Shown here piece after piece: positions 9,267 through 19,365 of a stretch of DNA of 64,000 bases. Position numbers and translations under genes: made by a program. Where the stretch lies: the NCBI RefSeq assembly GCF_963668515.1, contig NZ_OY764864.1:806001-870000 (forward strand), read 5' to 3'. The notes beneath the pieces are model-generated. The model did not search any database. It had not been told where the DNA came from and saw only the letters and a list, made by a program, of their open reading frames with translations. How positions within the stretch are numbered: position 1 is the stretch's first letter; the number at the start of each line of letters is the position of its first letter. This DNA is from an uncultured Ilyobacter sp. GTDB lineage: Bacteria; Fusobacteriota; Fusobacteriia; Fusobacteriales; Fusobacteriaceae.

Positions 9267-10445
9267 ATGAAGTATATATATATATACACTAGATACGGCC
9301 TGGCCTTAGGTGGTGTAGGCATTGCTCTTATGGAGATTTTAAAAAGACTTAATGAGTTAGATGGAATAAAATTGAAATTAATTGTAGAAAAAGAACTGTT
9401 TTTTGAATCGGATTTAACAGATAAAGTCCCTCATGATGTTGAAATAATGTACTTGAAAAACCAAAATGCTTATGAAAATCTTTTTTTAGTAAAAAAAATG
9501 AAGGAAATTTTAACTTCTACAAAATCTAGCAAAACTAAAATTCTTATAATTCGATCAATAGATAGAATAATTAACAGGATTAATGTAAAAAACACATTAA
9601 AAAATGAAAATATTGATATTCTAATTGATTTTGACATGTCACTATGCGGAAAAATAAAAATGATAAAGGCTCTAAAAAAAATAGTCTGGATTCATAACTA
9701 TATTAATATTTATCCCTGGTATAGCTGGAAAAATAACGTTAAACATTATGATAATATTGTGGTAACTTGCGAGGAATCAAAAAAAACAATCTTAGAAAAC
9801 AATAAAACTTTAGGAAATAAAATAGTTAAACTTTACAATCTTATTGACTTTGATAGGGTTATAAAGTTGAGTTTGCAAAATTTTTCACTTAATGAGTTAA
9901 ATTTTATAAAAGATAAATATATCATATCCGTTATGAGATTAGATTCAAAACAAAAAGATTTTGACACCTTAATAGGTGCTCATAAATTATTGAAGAAAAA
10001 AGGTATAAAAGTTAAACACTACATTATTGGGGGGGGACCAGATAAACACTATATTGAAGAGAAATTAATAGAAAATAACCTTAATAATGAACTAATTTTA
10101 TTAGGTTCTAAAGAAAATCCGTATCCTTGGATAAAAAATTCTTTGTTTTTGGTCCATAGTTCAAAGTATGAAGGTATGGCCATTGTTTTAGTCGAAGCAA
10201 TGATTTTAGAAGTCCCCGTAATATCAACCTCTTGTCCCGTAGGCCCTAGCGATGTTTTGGATCATGGAAAACAAGGAGTTTTAGTTAAGATGGGGGATCC
10301 ATCAGATCTTGCACAAGCAATACATTCAATGTTGTTTGACAAGAAAAGTAGAGAAGAATTTAAGAAAAAAAATAAAGAGTGGTTAAATGAATTCCATTCC
10401 TCAAAATCCTTGAATACATTAAAAAATGTATTAGATTTGAATTAA
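9267..10445 (+). CDS. family 4 glycosyltransferase
   Basis: A 392-residue GT-B enzyme. The donor domain shows ISVMRLDSKQKDFDTLI, YIIGGGPDK and the E-x7-E motif in YEGMAIVLVEAM, then SCPVGPSDVL and GKQGVLV, a common ending for GT4 enzymes of lipopolysaccharide and capsule loci. The start YIYIYTRYGLALGGVG has the glycine-rich acceptor loop. AGGGAGA lies before the ATG. Substrates are unknown. Confidence 0.88.
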   Translation: MKYIYIYTRYGLALGGVGIALMEILKRLNELDGIKLKLIVEKELFFESDLTDKVPHDVEIMYLKNQNAYENLFLVKKMKEILTSTKSSKTKILIIRSIDRIINRINVKNTLKNENIDILIDFDMSLCGKIKMIKALKKIVWIHNYINIYPWYSWKNNVKHYDNIVVTCEESKKTILENNKTLGNKIVKLYNLIDFDRVIKLSLQNFSLNELNFIKDKYIISVMRLDSKQKDFDTLIGAHKLLKKKGIKVKHYIIGGGPDKHYIEEKLIENNLNNELILLGSKENPYPWIKNSLFLVHSSKYEGMAIVLVEAMILEVPVISTSCPVGPSDVLDHGKQGVLVKMGDPSDLAQAIHSMLFDKKSREEFKKKNKEWLNEFHSSKSLNTLKNVLDLN

Positions 10446-10608
10446 TAATGATCAGGTGCTATGACCCATTTCTAATATTAGCTGAATGAAATCAACCTAT
10501 AAAATTAAATTAATAAAAAATTTTAGTAAAAATAAATAATTTTTTTAAAAAAAATCAATTTTTGATTCCACATATAGAATTAGTTTTGTAATGAGGAAGG
10601 AGATTGCA

Positions 10609-11769
10609 ATGAAAAGAACTGCATGTCAATTAATACAAATTTTAGATAATCTAACTTTAAAAAAAAACAGAATTATATTTCATAGCTATCCAGATTACTC
10701 AGATAATTCTTATGCCTTATTTAAATATTTTTTAAAAAAAAAATTAAAATATGAAATCATTTGGTTAGTAGATAAATGTCCTTTGGATGAAATTAAAGAA
10801 AAAATAAAAAAAGAATTTGGTGTAAATATAAAAGTATACAAAAAAAGTTCAGTAAGTGGTATTCTGAGTTATTTGAGCTCAAAATATGTTTTTTTTACTC
10901 ATGGACTATACGGAGGAATAGTTTCTGGAAAAAATAAAAAAAGAATCAATTTATGGCATGGGATGCAATTAAAAAGAATGGGTAAATTAGATAAAAAAGA
11001 TAGTTTAAATAAGAATTTTACAAAACAGGATTTTGTAATAGCCACATCCAACCTATATAAAGATATAAATTCTGAAATGTTTAATTTAAAAAAATCTAAT
11101 GTTTTGATTACTGGACAACCTAGAAATGATTTGTTATTCGAAGATACTAATTTTTTTAAAAAAACTGGTATCAATAGTGATATTTATAAAAAATTAATTA
11201 TATGGATGCCAACTTATAGAAATGCTATTGATGGAAAAAGAAACGATGGATTAAATCAAAAAAACTATATCTCTATTTTTAAAATTTCAGAATTAGAGGA
11301 ATTGAACGAATTTTTAAAGAAAATGGAAGTTTTTTTATTAATAAAAATTCATCCAATGGATATTATAAATAAATTGTCAATAAAAAATTATTCTAACTTA
11401 TTAGTTTTAAAATCCGGTTATTTACAAAAAATAAATGAACAATTATATCCGTTATTAGGAAAATTTGATGCTCTAATAACGGATTATTCATCAGTATATG
11501 TAGATTTCCTGATATTAAACAGACCTATCGCATTTGTTAATACAGATGAAGAGCAGTATTCTAAATATAGAGGATTTGTTTTTAAAAACTATAAAGAATA
11601 TATGCCGGGAGAATTTATAAAAACCAAACAATCTTTTTATAAATTTATTCAAGATTTAGTTAACGAAAAAGATAAATATTATCTAAAAAGATCAAGAGTA
11701 AACAAAGCCTTTAATAAATATTTTGATAATAAATCATGTGAGAGGCTTATAGAAAAATTGAAACTATAA
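10609..11769 (+). CDS. CDP-glycerol/polyol-phosphate transferase family protein (TagB/TagF-like)
   Basis: About 386 residues of the Glyphos_transf family. Marks are HGMQLKRMG, TGQPRNDLLF, WMPTYRN, IKIHPMD and LITDYSSVYVDFL, the usual series in TagB/TagF-like enzymes that move glycerol- or ribitol-phosphate from a CDP donor. In a Gram-negative polysaccharide locus it would decorate or build a phosphopolyol-containing repeat unit. The ATG at 10609 is preferred because AAGGAG at 10597-10602 precedes it; the ATG at 10591 would overlap that site. No CDP-polyol synthetase is visible here, so the donor must come from elsewhere. Confidence 0.85.
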   Translation: MKRTACQLIQILDNLTLKKNRIIFHSYPDYSDNSYALFKYFLKKKLKYEIIWLVDKCPLDEIKEKIKKEFGVNIKVYKKSSVSGILSYLSSKYVFFTHGLYGGIVSGKNKKRINLWHGMQLKRMGKLDKKDSLNKNFTKQDFVIATSNLYKDINSEMFNLKKSNVLITGQPRNDLLFEDTNFFKKTGINSDIYKKLIIWMPTYRNAIDGKRNDGLNQKNYISIFKISELEELNEFLKKMEVFLLIKIHPMDIINKLSIKNYSNLLVLKSGYLQKINEQLYPLLGKFDALITDYSSVYVDFLILNRPIAFVNTDEEQYSKYRGFVFKNYKEYMPGEFIKTKQSFYKFIQDLVNEKDKYYLKRSRVNKAFNKYFDNKSCERLIEKLKL

Positions 11770-11777
11770 ATATTAGT

Positions 11778-12956
11778 ATGTTTCCGTCTGATCTGTATTT
11801 AAAAAGTAATTTTTTAAACAATTTGAATAATATGAAGGTAGTGATAAACATGTATATTTTAATTTTATTATATTTTTCACTTAGAAGTTTTTTCATTTTA
11901 CCAAATGGGTTCATTCAAATTTTTGATGTTTTTTTTATATTAAATTTTTTCTTATACATACTGAAAAGAAAAAAATTTTCGAGCGAAGAAATAAGATGTC
12001 TAACTCCTTTTATTTTATTTATAGGTTTAGTATGCTTAGTAAATATTATATGGTCCATATATGATGAAGATTTTAGTTATTTAAAATCAATATTATTTTA
12101 TTTCTATAATCTATTTTTCGTATTAGTAAATTTGAGACTCTTTCTGGAAAATAGTACCTTGTACAAAAAATATCTCGACAAAGCGGCGCTGATAAATTTA
12201 GTTATAAATTTAATCCTTCTAACTTTGGGTCTTGGAAGACATTGGCAGGGTCGAAATTACTTGTACTTTGGAGACCCCAATCAAATGAGTTATTTTTATG
12301 TATCGACAATATTGATCTCAAATTTACTTGATTTAAAACATAAAAATATAATTTCAATACTGTCGTTACTATTAATAATAATGACAAGTTCAAGGTCTGG
12401 TTTATTAGTCGTTAGCAGTTATTATATTCTTTTGATTATAAAGAGTAGAAATAGTCTTATAAAAAAAAATCAGACTAAAAATTTAAAAAAAATTATCATA
12501 ACAATTTTTATATCTATCAGTTTTTTAACTATTTATCACCAAGAAATTAATGAACAATTGGCATTTACAATAAGTAGATTTGGAGAAAGCGGCGATGATG
12601 ATACTCTGTTTTCAAGAGGGTGGGACAGAATTTACTTTTATCCTAAATATGTTATCCTTGGATCAGGTGAAGGGGGGTATGAAGATGGTCAGAAGTTTTC
12701 AAAATCAGTTTTTCATTCTACATTAGAAACCCATAGCACCTGGGCAAATATAATACTATCATATGGAGTGCTAGGTTCTTTTTTGTTTTTAAATATAATT
12801 TATAAATTTTTAAAATATAGAGACTGGTATTTATATTTTATACCATTATTCTTAAATGGATTGTCTAAGGTAGACACTAGGCAAACTACTTTTTGGTTCA
12901 TAATTATTTTGATGATTTATTTTTCTAAAAATAATAAGCAAAAAAAAATACAATAG
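11778..12956 (+). CDS. Wzy-like O-antigen/polysaccharide polymerase
   Basis: A 392-residue protein with about ten hydrophobic helices and few recognisable motifs. The mid-region run SRSGLLVV plus a large extracytoplasmic loop carrying GRHWQGRNYLYFGDPNQMS and later ETHSTWANIILSYG match the general look of O-antigen ligase/polymerase (Wzy) proteins. Its place between a polyol-phosphate transferase and a Wzx-like gene supports Wzy. The start is uncertain: the ATG at 11778 has no good ribosome site, while an ATG at 11850 follows a GAAGGT. Ligase (WaaL) activity is the alternative. Confidence 0.75.
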   Translation: MFPSDLYLKSNFLNNLNNMKVVINMYILILLYFSLRSFFILPNGFIQIFDVFFILNFFLYILKRKKFSSEEIRCLTPFILFIGLVCLVNIIWSIYDEDFSYLKSILFYFYNLFFVLVNLRLFLENSTLYKKYLDKAALINLVINLILLTLGLGRHWQGRNYLYFGDPNQMSYFYVSTILISNLLDLKHKNIISILSLLLIIMTSSRSGLLVVSSYYILLIIKSRNSLIKKNQTKNLKKIIITIFISISFLTIYHQEINEQLAFTISRFGESGDDDTLFSRGWDRIYFYPKYVILGSGEGGYEDGQKFSKSVFHSTLETHSTWANIILSYGVLGSFLFLNIIYKFLKYRDWYLYFIPLFLNGLSKVDTRQTTFWFIIILMIYFSKNNKQKKIQ

Positions 12957-13010
12957 TCACAATATATAAATAATCAAACTATAGCGATAAACAAAATAAG
13001 GTTATTAAGG

Positions 13011-14474
13011 ATGATTAAAATGGCTATAAAAAATGAAATTAAATCTGGATTATTTATAAGGTTCATAAGCAGATACTGTGGAGTGGTGGTTCAGGTAATA
13101 ACCATGGGAATTCTAGCAAGACTCCTATCACCTAAAGAATTTGGTGTTATTGCTGTTGTTACAGTATTTATTCGTTTTTTTGAATTATTAAGCCATATGG
13201 GACTAGGTTCTGCAATTATTCAAAATAATGATTTGAATGACAAAGACCATTCTGCAATTTTTAGCTTTACAATTATCGCTGGAATATTTTTTGCATTTTG
13301 TTTTTATAACTTTTCATATGTCATAGCAAAATTTTATTTAAATGAAGAATATATAAAAATCTGTAAGTATTTATCTATTAGTGTACTATTTTCTTCTTTT
13401 AATATAGTCCCAAAATCTCTAATGAGAAAAAAATTTAAATTAAAAAAAATGGGTATAATTGAAGTTAGTGCCGATATAATTTCTGGGCTAGTGGCTATTT
13501 ATTTGGCATATAATAAAATAAGTTATTATGCATTAATTTGGAAATCTAATTTAAGATTAATAATTCTTTTTACCTTTCAGTATATATTTTCTGAATTAAA
13601 ATTTAAATATATCTTAAATTTAAAACCTATACTTAAAATAGCAAAATTTTCAGTATGGCAGTTTTTATCAGATTTTACAAGTTTCTTTTCAATTAACTTA
13701 GGTAACATACTTATCGGTAAATATATTGGATTAGTAAATTTAGGTTATTATGACAAAGCATATACACTAATGTCATATCCTACATATAATTTATTATATG
13801 TCATAAGCCCTGTACTGCATCCTGTATTGGCCAAATATCAAGATGAATATAAAACCATATATAATTCTTATTTAAAAATAATTAGGATCTCTACTTTAAT
13901 AGGTATGCCCCTGTCCGTATACCTTTACTTTACTGCAGAAGAATTAATAAAAATTGTATTTGGACAGCAATGGATTCAAAGTGTTCCTATATTTAAAATA
14001 CTAGCCCTATCTATTTGGGTTCAGATTTCCTTGTCATGTAGTGATTCTATTTTTAAAGTCACAGGAAGAACAGATTATTTATTTTTAAAAACATTTCTTA
14101 GTAATATTTTTATGGCTTTGGGAATTTTTTTCGGAATACAACATAAAAGTTTAAATATAATTGCATATGGGATGTTGTTTTCATTTTTTATTAGTTTTTT
14201 TATTAATTATTGGATAATTTTCAAAATTATTTTTAAGAGCAGACTTAAGTTATTTTTTAATGAATTGAAAAGTTCAATTATTATAACAATAATTATTTTT
14301 GCACTTTTGAGTATAATTAGTAGTCATCTCTATCTAAAAAATATTTATTTTCTATTTTTAATAAAAAGTTTGATCACATTTATTGGTTTTATAGTTGCCT
14401 TATTTTTTACTAAGGAATCAAAGTTTATATTTAACATTTTTTTTAAAGACAATATACTTCTATTAAAAAAATAA
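13011..14474 (+). CDS. Wzx-like lipid-linked oligosaccharide flippase
   Basis: A 487-residue MOP/polysaccharide-synthase-family membrane protein with 12-14 predicted helices. The beginning (FIRFISRYCGVVVQVITMGILARLL followed by PKEFGVIAVV, residues roughly 15-45) is characteristic of the WzxC/RfbX family. It would flip undecaprenyl-PP-linked repeat units to the periplasm for the Wzy-like protein encoded just upstream. In-frame ATGs at 13011 and 13020 are both possible starts. Confidence in the family is high; the substrate is unknown. Confidence 0.88.
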   Translation: MIKMAIKNEIKSGLFIRFISRYCGVVVQVITMGILARLLSPKEFGVIAVVTVFIRFFELLSHMGLGSAIIQNNDLNDKDHSAIFSFTIIAGIFFAFCFYNFSYVIAKFYLNEEYIKICKYLSISVLFSSFNIVPKSLMRKKFKLKKMGIIEVSADIISGLVAIYLAYNKISYYALIWKSNLRLIILFTFQYIFSELKFKYILNLKPILKIAKFSVWQFLSDFTSFFSINLGNILIGKYIGLVNLGYYDKAYTLMSYPTYNLLYVISPVLHPVLAKYQDEYKTIYNSYLKIIRISTLIGMPLSVYLYFTAEELIKIVFGQQWIQSVPIFKILALSIWVQISLSCSDSIFKVTGRTDYLFLKTFLSNIFMALGIFFGIQHKSLNIIAYGMLFSFFISFFINYWIIFKIIFKSRLKLFFNELKSSIIITIIIFALLSIISSHLYLKNIYFLFLIKSLITFIGFIVALFFTKESKFIFNIFFKDNILLLKK

Positions 14475-14606
14475 CGTATAAACCTTCATTTTTTAATAAA
14501 AGTCAATGATTTTAAAATTATTTTGATAAGGCATACTGAAATAGCTGTCTATTATTAGATTTGTTAATACATCTAACAGAAAACACTAAATAGAAAGGAT
14601 TAATCA

Positions 14607-15974
14607 ATGGATAAAAAAAAAGAATATTTGAAAATATTAAATACATACAAAAAAAATATTGATTTCTACAATGTTTCGAAAAAATGTTTAAATAAGACGG
14701 CTCAATATAAAGGTGATAGGCTTACAATCTATGAGACCTCGGTATGTGTAGTAGCTCCAACCCTCATAAGTTATATGCTATGGGTACTAAAAGAGGCACA
14801 GAAAAGAGATATAAAAAAGTTATATTTTTTAGCTAGAGATGGATTGATAATGTATGAAATAAGCAAAATATTAATTCAAAATTATAATTTTAATATAGAA
14901 TGTAGATATTTATATTGTAGCCGATTATCTCTGATAAACCCGATATATATTGTAGATAAAGAAGAAGCAATAAATTTTTACTTTAAAGCAGATCACAAAG
15001 TGACAATAAATGTTATTTTAAAAAAAATGGCACTTAAAGCAAATGAGAGAAAGATCATTATAGAAGAGTTAAATATTAAAAATAAAAACCTGAATAAACC
15101 ACTTGATAAACAAGAAATTAAAATACTTAAAAATAATTTAATTAAAAGTAAAATATCCGACAAATTGCTTTCTGATAAATCCGGGAAGGAATATGAAGAT
15201 GTCCTACAGTACTTTAGAGAGCAAGGCATGTTTGATGAGAAAAAATATGCAATTGTTGATACTGGATGGATTGGAACAATCCAAAGATGCTTGAGAATTT
15301 TATTAGAAAGTCATACTAAAAATTCTTTAAATTTGATAGGCTTTTATTTTGGGATTACAGCTCCCACAAACAGTAAAGATGGAGAGTACTTATCATTTTA
15401 TTTTAAAAAAAAATTAATTGATAGAAAAATAATGTTTTTTAATGTTGAACTTTTTGAATGCTTTTGTTATGCCAATCATGGAACGACCATCGGCTATAAA
15501 AGAAGTAAAGAAATAATATATCCTATACTAAAAAAACATAAAAAAAATAGTTTATCTGAATTACAGTTCAACACATTAATTATGTATACAAAATTATTTT
15601 GTACGCATAATTATTATATTAATTTATCTGTAAAAAATCTTGATAATTTTTTATCCCCAATCATAAAAAAAATTATGCTTTACCCAAGCTATGATGAAGC
15701 TAAAGTATATGGGAGGATATTATCTAGCGATGTTCCAGAATCCTTTGTAAGAAAGAATTTAAAATCTAAAATAATTAAATATTTTGTTATTCATAGAATT
15801 TTTGAAAAACTAAAAATTAAAAAAAAGTATGACAATTCAGAATCCTTATGGATAATGGGTAGTATTGCTCTAATAGATTCAAAATTTTTAAAAAGATATT
15901 TAACAATAAATATTTGGATATATGAATTTTTGAGAATAACTATAAAACAATTTCAGAGAAGTAGAAAAATATAG
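14607..15974 (+). CDS. HAD-like protein of unknown function from polysaccharide loci (LARDG motif)
   Basis: 455 residues with no membrane span. LYFLARDGLIMYEIS near residue 75 and YLYCSRLSL follow a pattern seen in uncharacterised HAD-like proteins of capsule and LPS clusters, and IVDTGWIGTIQRCL (about 215) is a second conserved block. The remainder is basic. I cannot name a reaction. Position between the Wzx-like flippase and the second kinase gene suggests a role in polymer assembly or modification. A GAAAGGA site precedes the ATG. Confidence 0.6.
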   Translation: MDKKKEYLKILNTYKKNIDFYNVSKKCLNKTAQYKGDRLTIYETSVCVVAPTLISYMLWVLKEAQKRDIKKLYFLARDGLIMYEISKILIQNYNFNIECRYLYCSRLSLINPIYIVDKEEAINFYFKADHKVTINVILKKMALKANERKIIIEELNIKNKNLNKPLDKQEIKILKNNLIKSKISDKLLSDKSGKEYEDVLQYFREQGMFDEKKYAIVDTGWIGTIQRCLRILLESHTKNSLNLIGFYFGITAPTNSKDGEYLSFYFKKKLIDRKIMFFNVELFECFCYANHGTTIGYKRSKEIIYPILKKHKKNSLSELQFNTLIMYTKLFCTHNYYINLSVKNLDNFLSPIIKKIMLYPSYDEAKVYGRILSSDVPESFVRKNLKSKIIKYFVIHRIFEKLKIKKKYDNSESLWIMGSIALIDSKFLKRYLTINIWIYEFLRITIKQFQRSRKI

Positions 15975-16058
15975 ATATGTAAACATCAAACAAGTTATTC
16001 TTTTGCAGTCTGTAATATATTTAAAACCTTCATGAATAATATTAAGAGGGGAGGATAT

Positions 16059-17525
16059 ATGCCTAACAAAATGAAGCAAAGCAGATATAATCATAATGAA
16101 AATTATTTAAACCAATGGAAAGATGATGGTGAGATTGATTTTATAGATCTGTTCACTATTCTATTATTAAGGCGCTGGAAACTTGTTGCCCTTATAGCAA
16201 TACCTATTATAATAACAGGTGCAGCCTATGCTTCACTTAAACCAAAAGTCTATACTGCAAAATCACTTCTTATGGTTTCCAATAAACAAGCATATAGTAA
16301 AAATCAATTGAATAAAAAAGATGTTGCTATAAATAGAAGATTGGCTTTATCATATATAGAATTGTCCAAAAGTAAAGTTTTAAGGGAAAAAGTTGTAGAT
16401 AAATTAGACCTAGATTCTTCAAATAAAAATATTGAAAAAAATTTGATAATTACTCCCATAATGATGACTCTTATAAAAAATACAGAGTTATTAATGATAA
16501 GTTATACTGATAAAAACCCCCAAAGGGCCACAGCAATAGTAAATATATTAACTGAAGAATTTGTATCAAAAGTAAGAAAAATAGGGTATTTCGACACTAT
16601 CGAGATAGTTGAGACTGCTGAAGTACCCACAAAACCTTCAGGGTGGGGGAAGATACCAATCTTGTTAAATTTTGGAATGTTGGGGTTAATGTTTGGAATG
16701 GTTACAGCTTTTATAAATGAGTTTTTTCTTAGAAACATAATAAATCCTAAAGAGCTTAAAAACTTAGTGGAATGTGAAATACTTTCAAGCATACCTTGCT
16801 TTAGTCAGATAAAATTAAAGATAAAAAATGATAACAATAACTTGTTTTTTAAAAAAAATCAGGAAAATGCTATTACTGAGGCTTTTAGAATACTTCGAAT
16901 AAACATCTATTTTATAGATTCTAAAAAAAATAACATATTAATAATTACTAGTTCTGTTCCAAACGAAGGAAAAACTTTTGTTGCTACAAATTACGCTATG
17001 AGTGAAGCAGCCATAGGTAAAAAAGTTCTTCTTATTGATCTTGATATAAGAAAACCAAGAACAGGTATAAACTTCGGGCTAAACGATCGTTCTGGAATGG
17101 AAGAAGTTTTATTAGGTAAAAAGAATGCAAATGAAGTTATAGTAAATATTGAGAAAAACCTTGATCTTATCCCTTCAAAGCATTTAAACAGTAACGTGAC
17201 AGAACTGATTTTTGGAGGTGTGATTGAAAAAACATTAAAAGAATTAAGCTCCAGATACGACTTAATAATTTTAGACACACCTCCTCTCACTGTAGCAACA
17301 GATGCAGCAATACTTTCCAAATACTCCGATGGAGTGATCTTTGTAAATGGTTATGATATGGCATCAAAAAAAGATGTTTTTCATGCAAAAAAAATATTAA
17401 ATAATGCCGGAGCAAATATGTATGGAATGGTAATAAATAAAGTAAAAAAAAGCGGCTATAAATATGGTAATTATAGTTATTATAACCACAATTATAAACA
17501 CTATGAAAATTATATAAAACAATAA
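16059..17525 (+). CDS. Wzz/tyrosine autokinase fusion, copy 2
   Basis: 488 residues from the ATG at 16059, chosen because GAGGGGAGG at 16047-16055 precedes it; an ATG at 16032 has no such site. TM1 is at about 41-60 and TM2 at about 198-218. Walker A has Gly304-Lys305-Thr306, A' has Asp327/Asp329, and Walker B has Asp406. The C-terminus is again rich in tyrosine. The Wzz half is clearly diverged from copy 1, while the kinase half is almost the same at DNA level. The two may set different chain lengths, or one may have been partly converted by the other. Confidence 0.92.
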   Translation: MPNKMKQSRYNHNENYLNQWKDDGEIDFIDLFTILLLRRWKLVALIAIPIIITGAAYASLKPKVYTAKSLLMVSNKQAYSKNQLNKKDVAINRRLALSYIELSKSKVLREKVVDKLDLDSSNKNIEKNLIITPIMMTLIKNTELLMISYTDKNPQRATAIVNILTEEFVSKVRKIGYFDTIEIVETAEVPTKPSGWGKIPILLNFGMLGLMFGMVTAFINEFFLRNIINPKELKNLVECEILSSIPCFSQIKLKIKNDNNNLFFKKNQENAITEAFRILRINIYFIDSKKNNILIITSSVPNEGKTFVATNYAMSEAAIGKKVLLIDLDIRKPRTGINFGLNDRSGMEEVLLGKKNANEVIVNIEKNLDLIPSKHLNSNVTELIFGGVIEKTLKELSSRYDLIILDTPPLTVATDAAILSKYSDGVIFVNGYDMASKKDVFHAKKILNNAGANMYGMVINKVKKSGYKYGNYSYYNHNYKHYENYIKQ

Positions 17526-18024
17526 GATTCAACGTGAAATTACAGTCACTAATATTATAAACATATCAAAAATGTTGTTATTCCTTTTTCACTTGCGATA
17601 AAGTGATAGGTGGCTGAACTCTGGAACAAATTTCAATAGTTCTAAATTCTAATGGTTCTTTGAAATTTTCTTTGAGACTATATATAATTCTATAAAACTA
17701 GATTTATTACTGGAATATAAGATATTTTGATACCGATAAATGACCTAGAAAGAATTAATTGTTACTTTTAATTTTATTTAATAAATATTTGATTTTACCT
17801 GAGTTCAGAAGAGAAAAAATCAGTTAGTAATAAAAGTTTAGAAAGGTTAGTAAAATTAGAAATACTTTATCTTTACTGATATATTTTTAGTTTAGAAAAA
17901 GTATTGATGGAGCTTAAAATTTTTAACTTTAAATATTGTTTTGAACCTAATAATGAAAGCTAAGATCCTGATGATTAGAAAGATGATCATGATAATAATT
18001 CTAAGTATAGGTGGTGGGGACAAA
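17526..18024. other. 499-bp A+T-rich intergenic region
   Basis: No gene is supported on either strand. A weak hairpin (TCACTT, loop of six, AAGTGA) lies near 17590. The stretch separates the polymerisation genes from the GtrB/GtrA/GT-C cassette. An open frame from a TTG at 17941 into the next gene encodes a short hydrophobic and basic lead with no ribosome site and is not considered real. Confidence 0.4.
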
Positions 18025-18963
18025 TTGAAAACAATTACAGTGATGGTTCCAGCGTATAATGAGGAGAAAGTATTAGAGCAATTCTATAATAGAGTTTTTG
18101 ATATTATGAATAAAATAAAAAAATACGATTTTGAATTATTATTTATCAACGATGGAAGTACAGATAAAACTTTGGATATAATAAAAGCCTTGAGAGAAAA
18201 AGATAAAAGGATTACTTATGTAGATTTATCAAGAAATTTTGGTAAAGAAATTGCTATGTCTGCTGGATTTGATTATGTGCGAGGGGATTCAGTTATAATA
18301 ATGGATGCAGACTTACAAGATCCACCGGAACTAATCCCTGAAATGGTTGAATTGTGGGAAAGAGGATACGATGATGTTTATGGTAAGAGAAGTTCTAGAG
18401 AGGGGGAAAGCTGGATAAAGAAAACAAGTTCATATGTTTTTTACAGGGTATTAGAAAAAGTTTCAAAAGTTCCAATTCAGACTGATACAGGAGACTTTAG
18501 GCTTTTAAGTAGTAAAGCATTGGAATCATTGAAACAGTTAAGGGAAACGCAAAGATATACCAAAGGGTTGTTTAGTTTAATTGGTCATAAGAAAATAGCA
18601 ATTGAATATGTTAGGGCCCCTAGAGCAGCTGGAAAAACAAAGTGGAATTATTTAAAATTAATAAACCTAGCAATCGAGGGGATAACTTCATTTACAACAA
18701 TTCCATTAAGAATTAGTAGCATATTAGGTTTTCAAATATCATTGCTATCATTTCTTTATATGTTAAAGGTAATAATTGAAAAACTATTCTTTAATTCTTC
18801 GATTCCTGGTTATCCATCATTAATGAGTGTGATATTGTTTTTAGGAGGAATACAACTCATAGGATTAGGAATAATAGGTGAATATTTAGCAAGAGTATTT
18901 AATGAGACTAAGCAAAGACCACTTTATTTTATAAATGAATATAGCGGTGAGAAAGATGAATAG
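18025..18963 (+). CDS. gtrB: GtrB-like polyprenyl-phosphate glycosyltransferase (DPM1 family)
   Basis: About 312 residues. The GT2 domain shows VMVPAYNEE, FINDGSTDKT, MDADLQDPPEL and DTGDFRLLS, all typical of GtrB/DPM1 enzymes that load a single sugar on undecaprenyl phosphate. Two C-terminal helices follow (SSILGFQISLLSFLYML and FLGGIQLIGLGIIGEYLA). The likely start is the TTG at 18025, with GGTGGGG just upstream. The gene overlaps the GtrA-like gene, as in phage and chromosomal serotype-conversion cassettes. Confidence 0.88.
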   Translation: MKTITVMVPAYNEEKVLEQFYNRVFDIMNKIKKYDFELLFINDGSTDKTLDIIKALREKDKRITYVDLSRNFGKEIAMSAGFDYVRGDSVIIMDADLQDPPELIPEMVELWERGYDDVYGKRSSREGESWIKKTSSYVFYRVLEKVSKVPIQTDTGDFRLLSSKALESLKQLRETQRYTKGLFSLIGHKKIAIEYVRAPRAAGKTKWNYLKLINLAIEGITSFTTIPLRISSILGFQISLLSFLYMLKVIIEKLFFNSSIPGYPSLMSVILFLGGIQLIGLGIIGEYLARVFNETKQRPLYFINEYSGEKDE

Positions 18964-19342
18964 AGAATTAATTTTATATATTTTTTTTGGAGTATTGACT
19001 ACAATAGTAAATTTTATTACATATCTTTTAATTCTAAAAATAAACAAAAATTATATTTTTGCGACTACTTTAGCTTTTATAACAGCGATAATTTTTGCAT
19101 ATATTACTAATAAGAAATATGTCTTTGAGAAAAAAACAAGTTCATTAAAGGAACTATTAAAAGAGTTTATTAAATTTTTAACTTCTCGTGCTTTTACATA
19201 TTTTGTAGATGTTTTAGGCATGATTTTTTTAATAAAATATCTCTCTCAAGGAGAAATATCAAGCAAAATAATAGTAAATATTACCGTTGTTATTCTCAAT
19301 TATCTTTTCAGTAAATTATATATATTCAAAACTGAAAAATAA
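18956..19342 (+). CDS. gtrA: GtrA-like small membrane protein, putative polyprenyl-P-sugar flippase
   Basis: A 128-residue protein with four hydrophobic segments; FFGVLTTIVNFITYLLIL, ITNKKYVFE and a late LNYLFSKLYIF are GtrA-family hallmarks. Family members are thought to move the undecaprenyl-phosphate-sugar made by GtrB to the periplasm. The ATG at 18956 lies inside the end of gtrB, with GGTGAG upstream, so the two are translationally coupled. A longer start at 18935 is possible but less well placed. Confidence 0.86.
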   Translation: MNRELILYIFFGVLTTIVNFITYLLILKINKNYIFATTLAFITAIIFAYITNKKYVFEKKTSSLKELLKEFIKFLTSRAFTYFVDVLGMIFLIKYLSQGEISSKIIVNITVVILNYLFSKLYIFKTEK

Positions 19343-19365
19343 AAAAGTATCCAGGAGGAAAATTT

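Noticed and set aside
17941..18024. N-terminal extension of the GtrB-like protein from a TTG at 17941
   Set aside because: The added 28 residues have no family support and no ribosome site, whereas GGTGGGG precedes the TTG at 18025, where the conserved domain begins.
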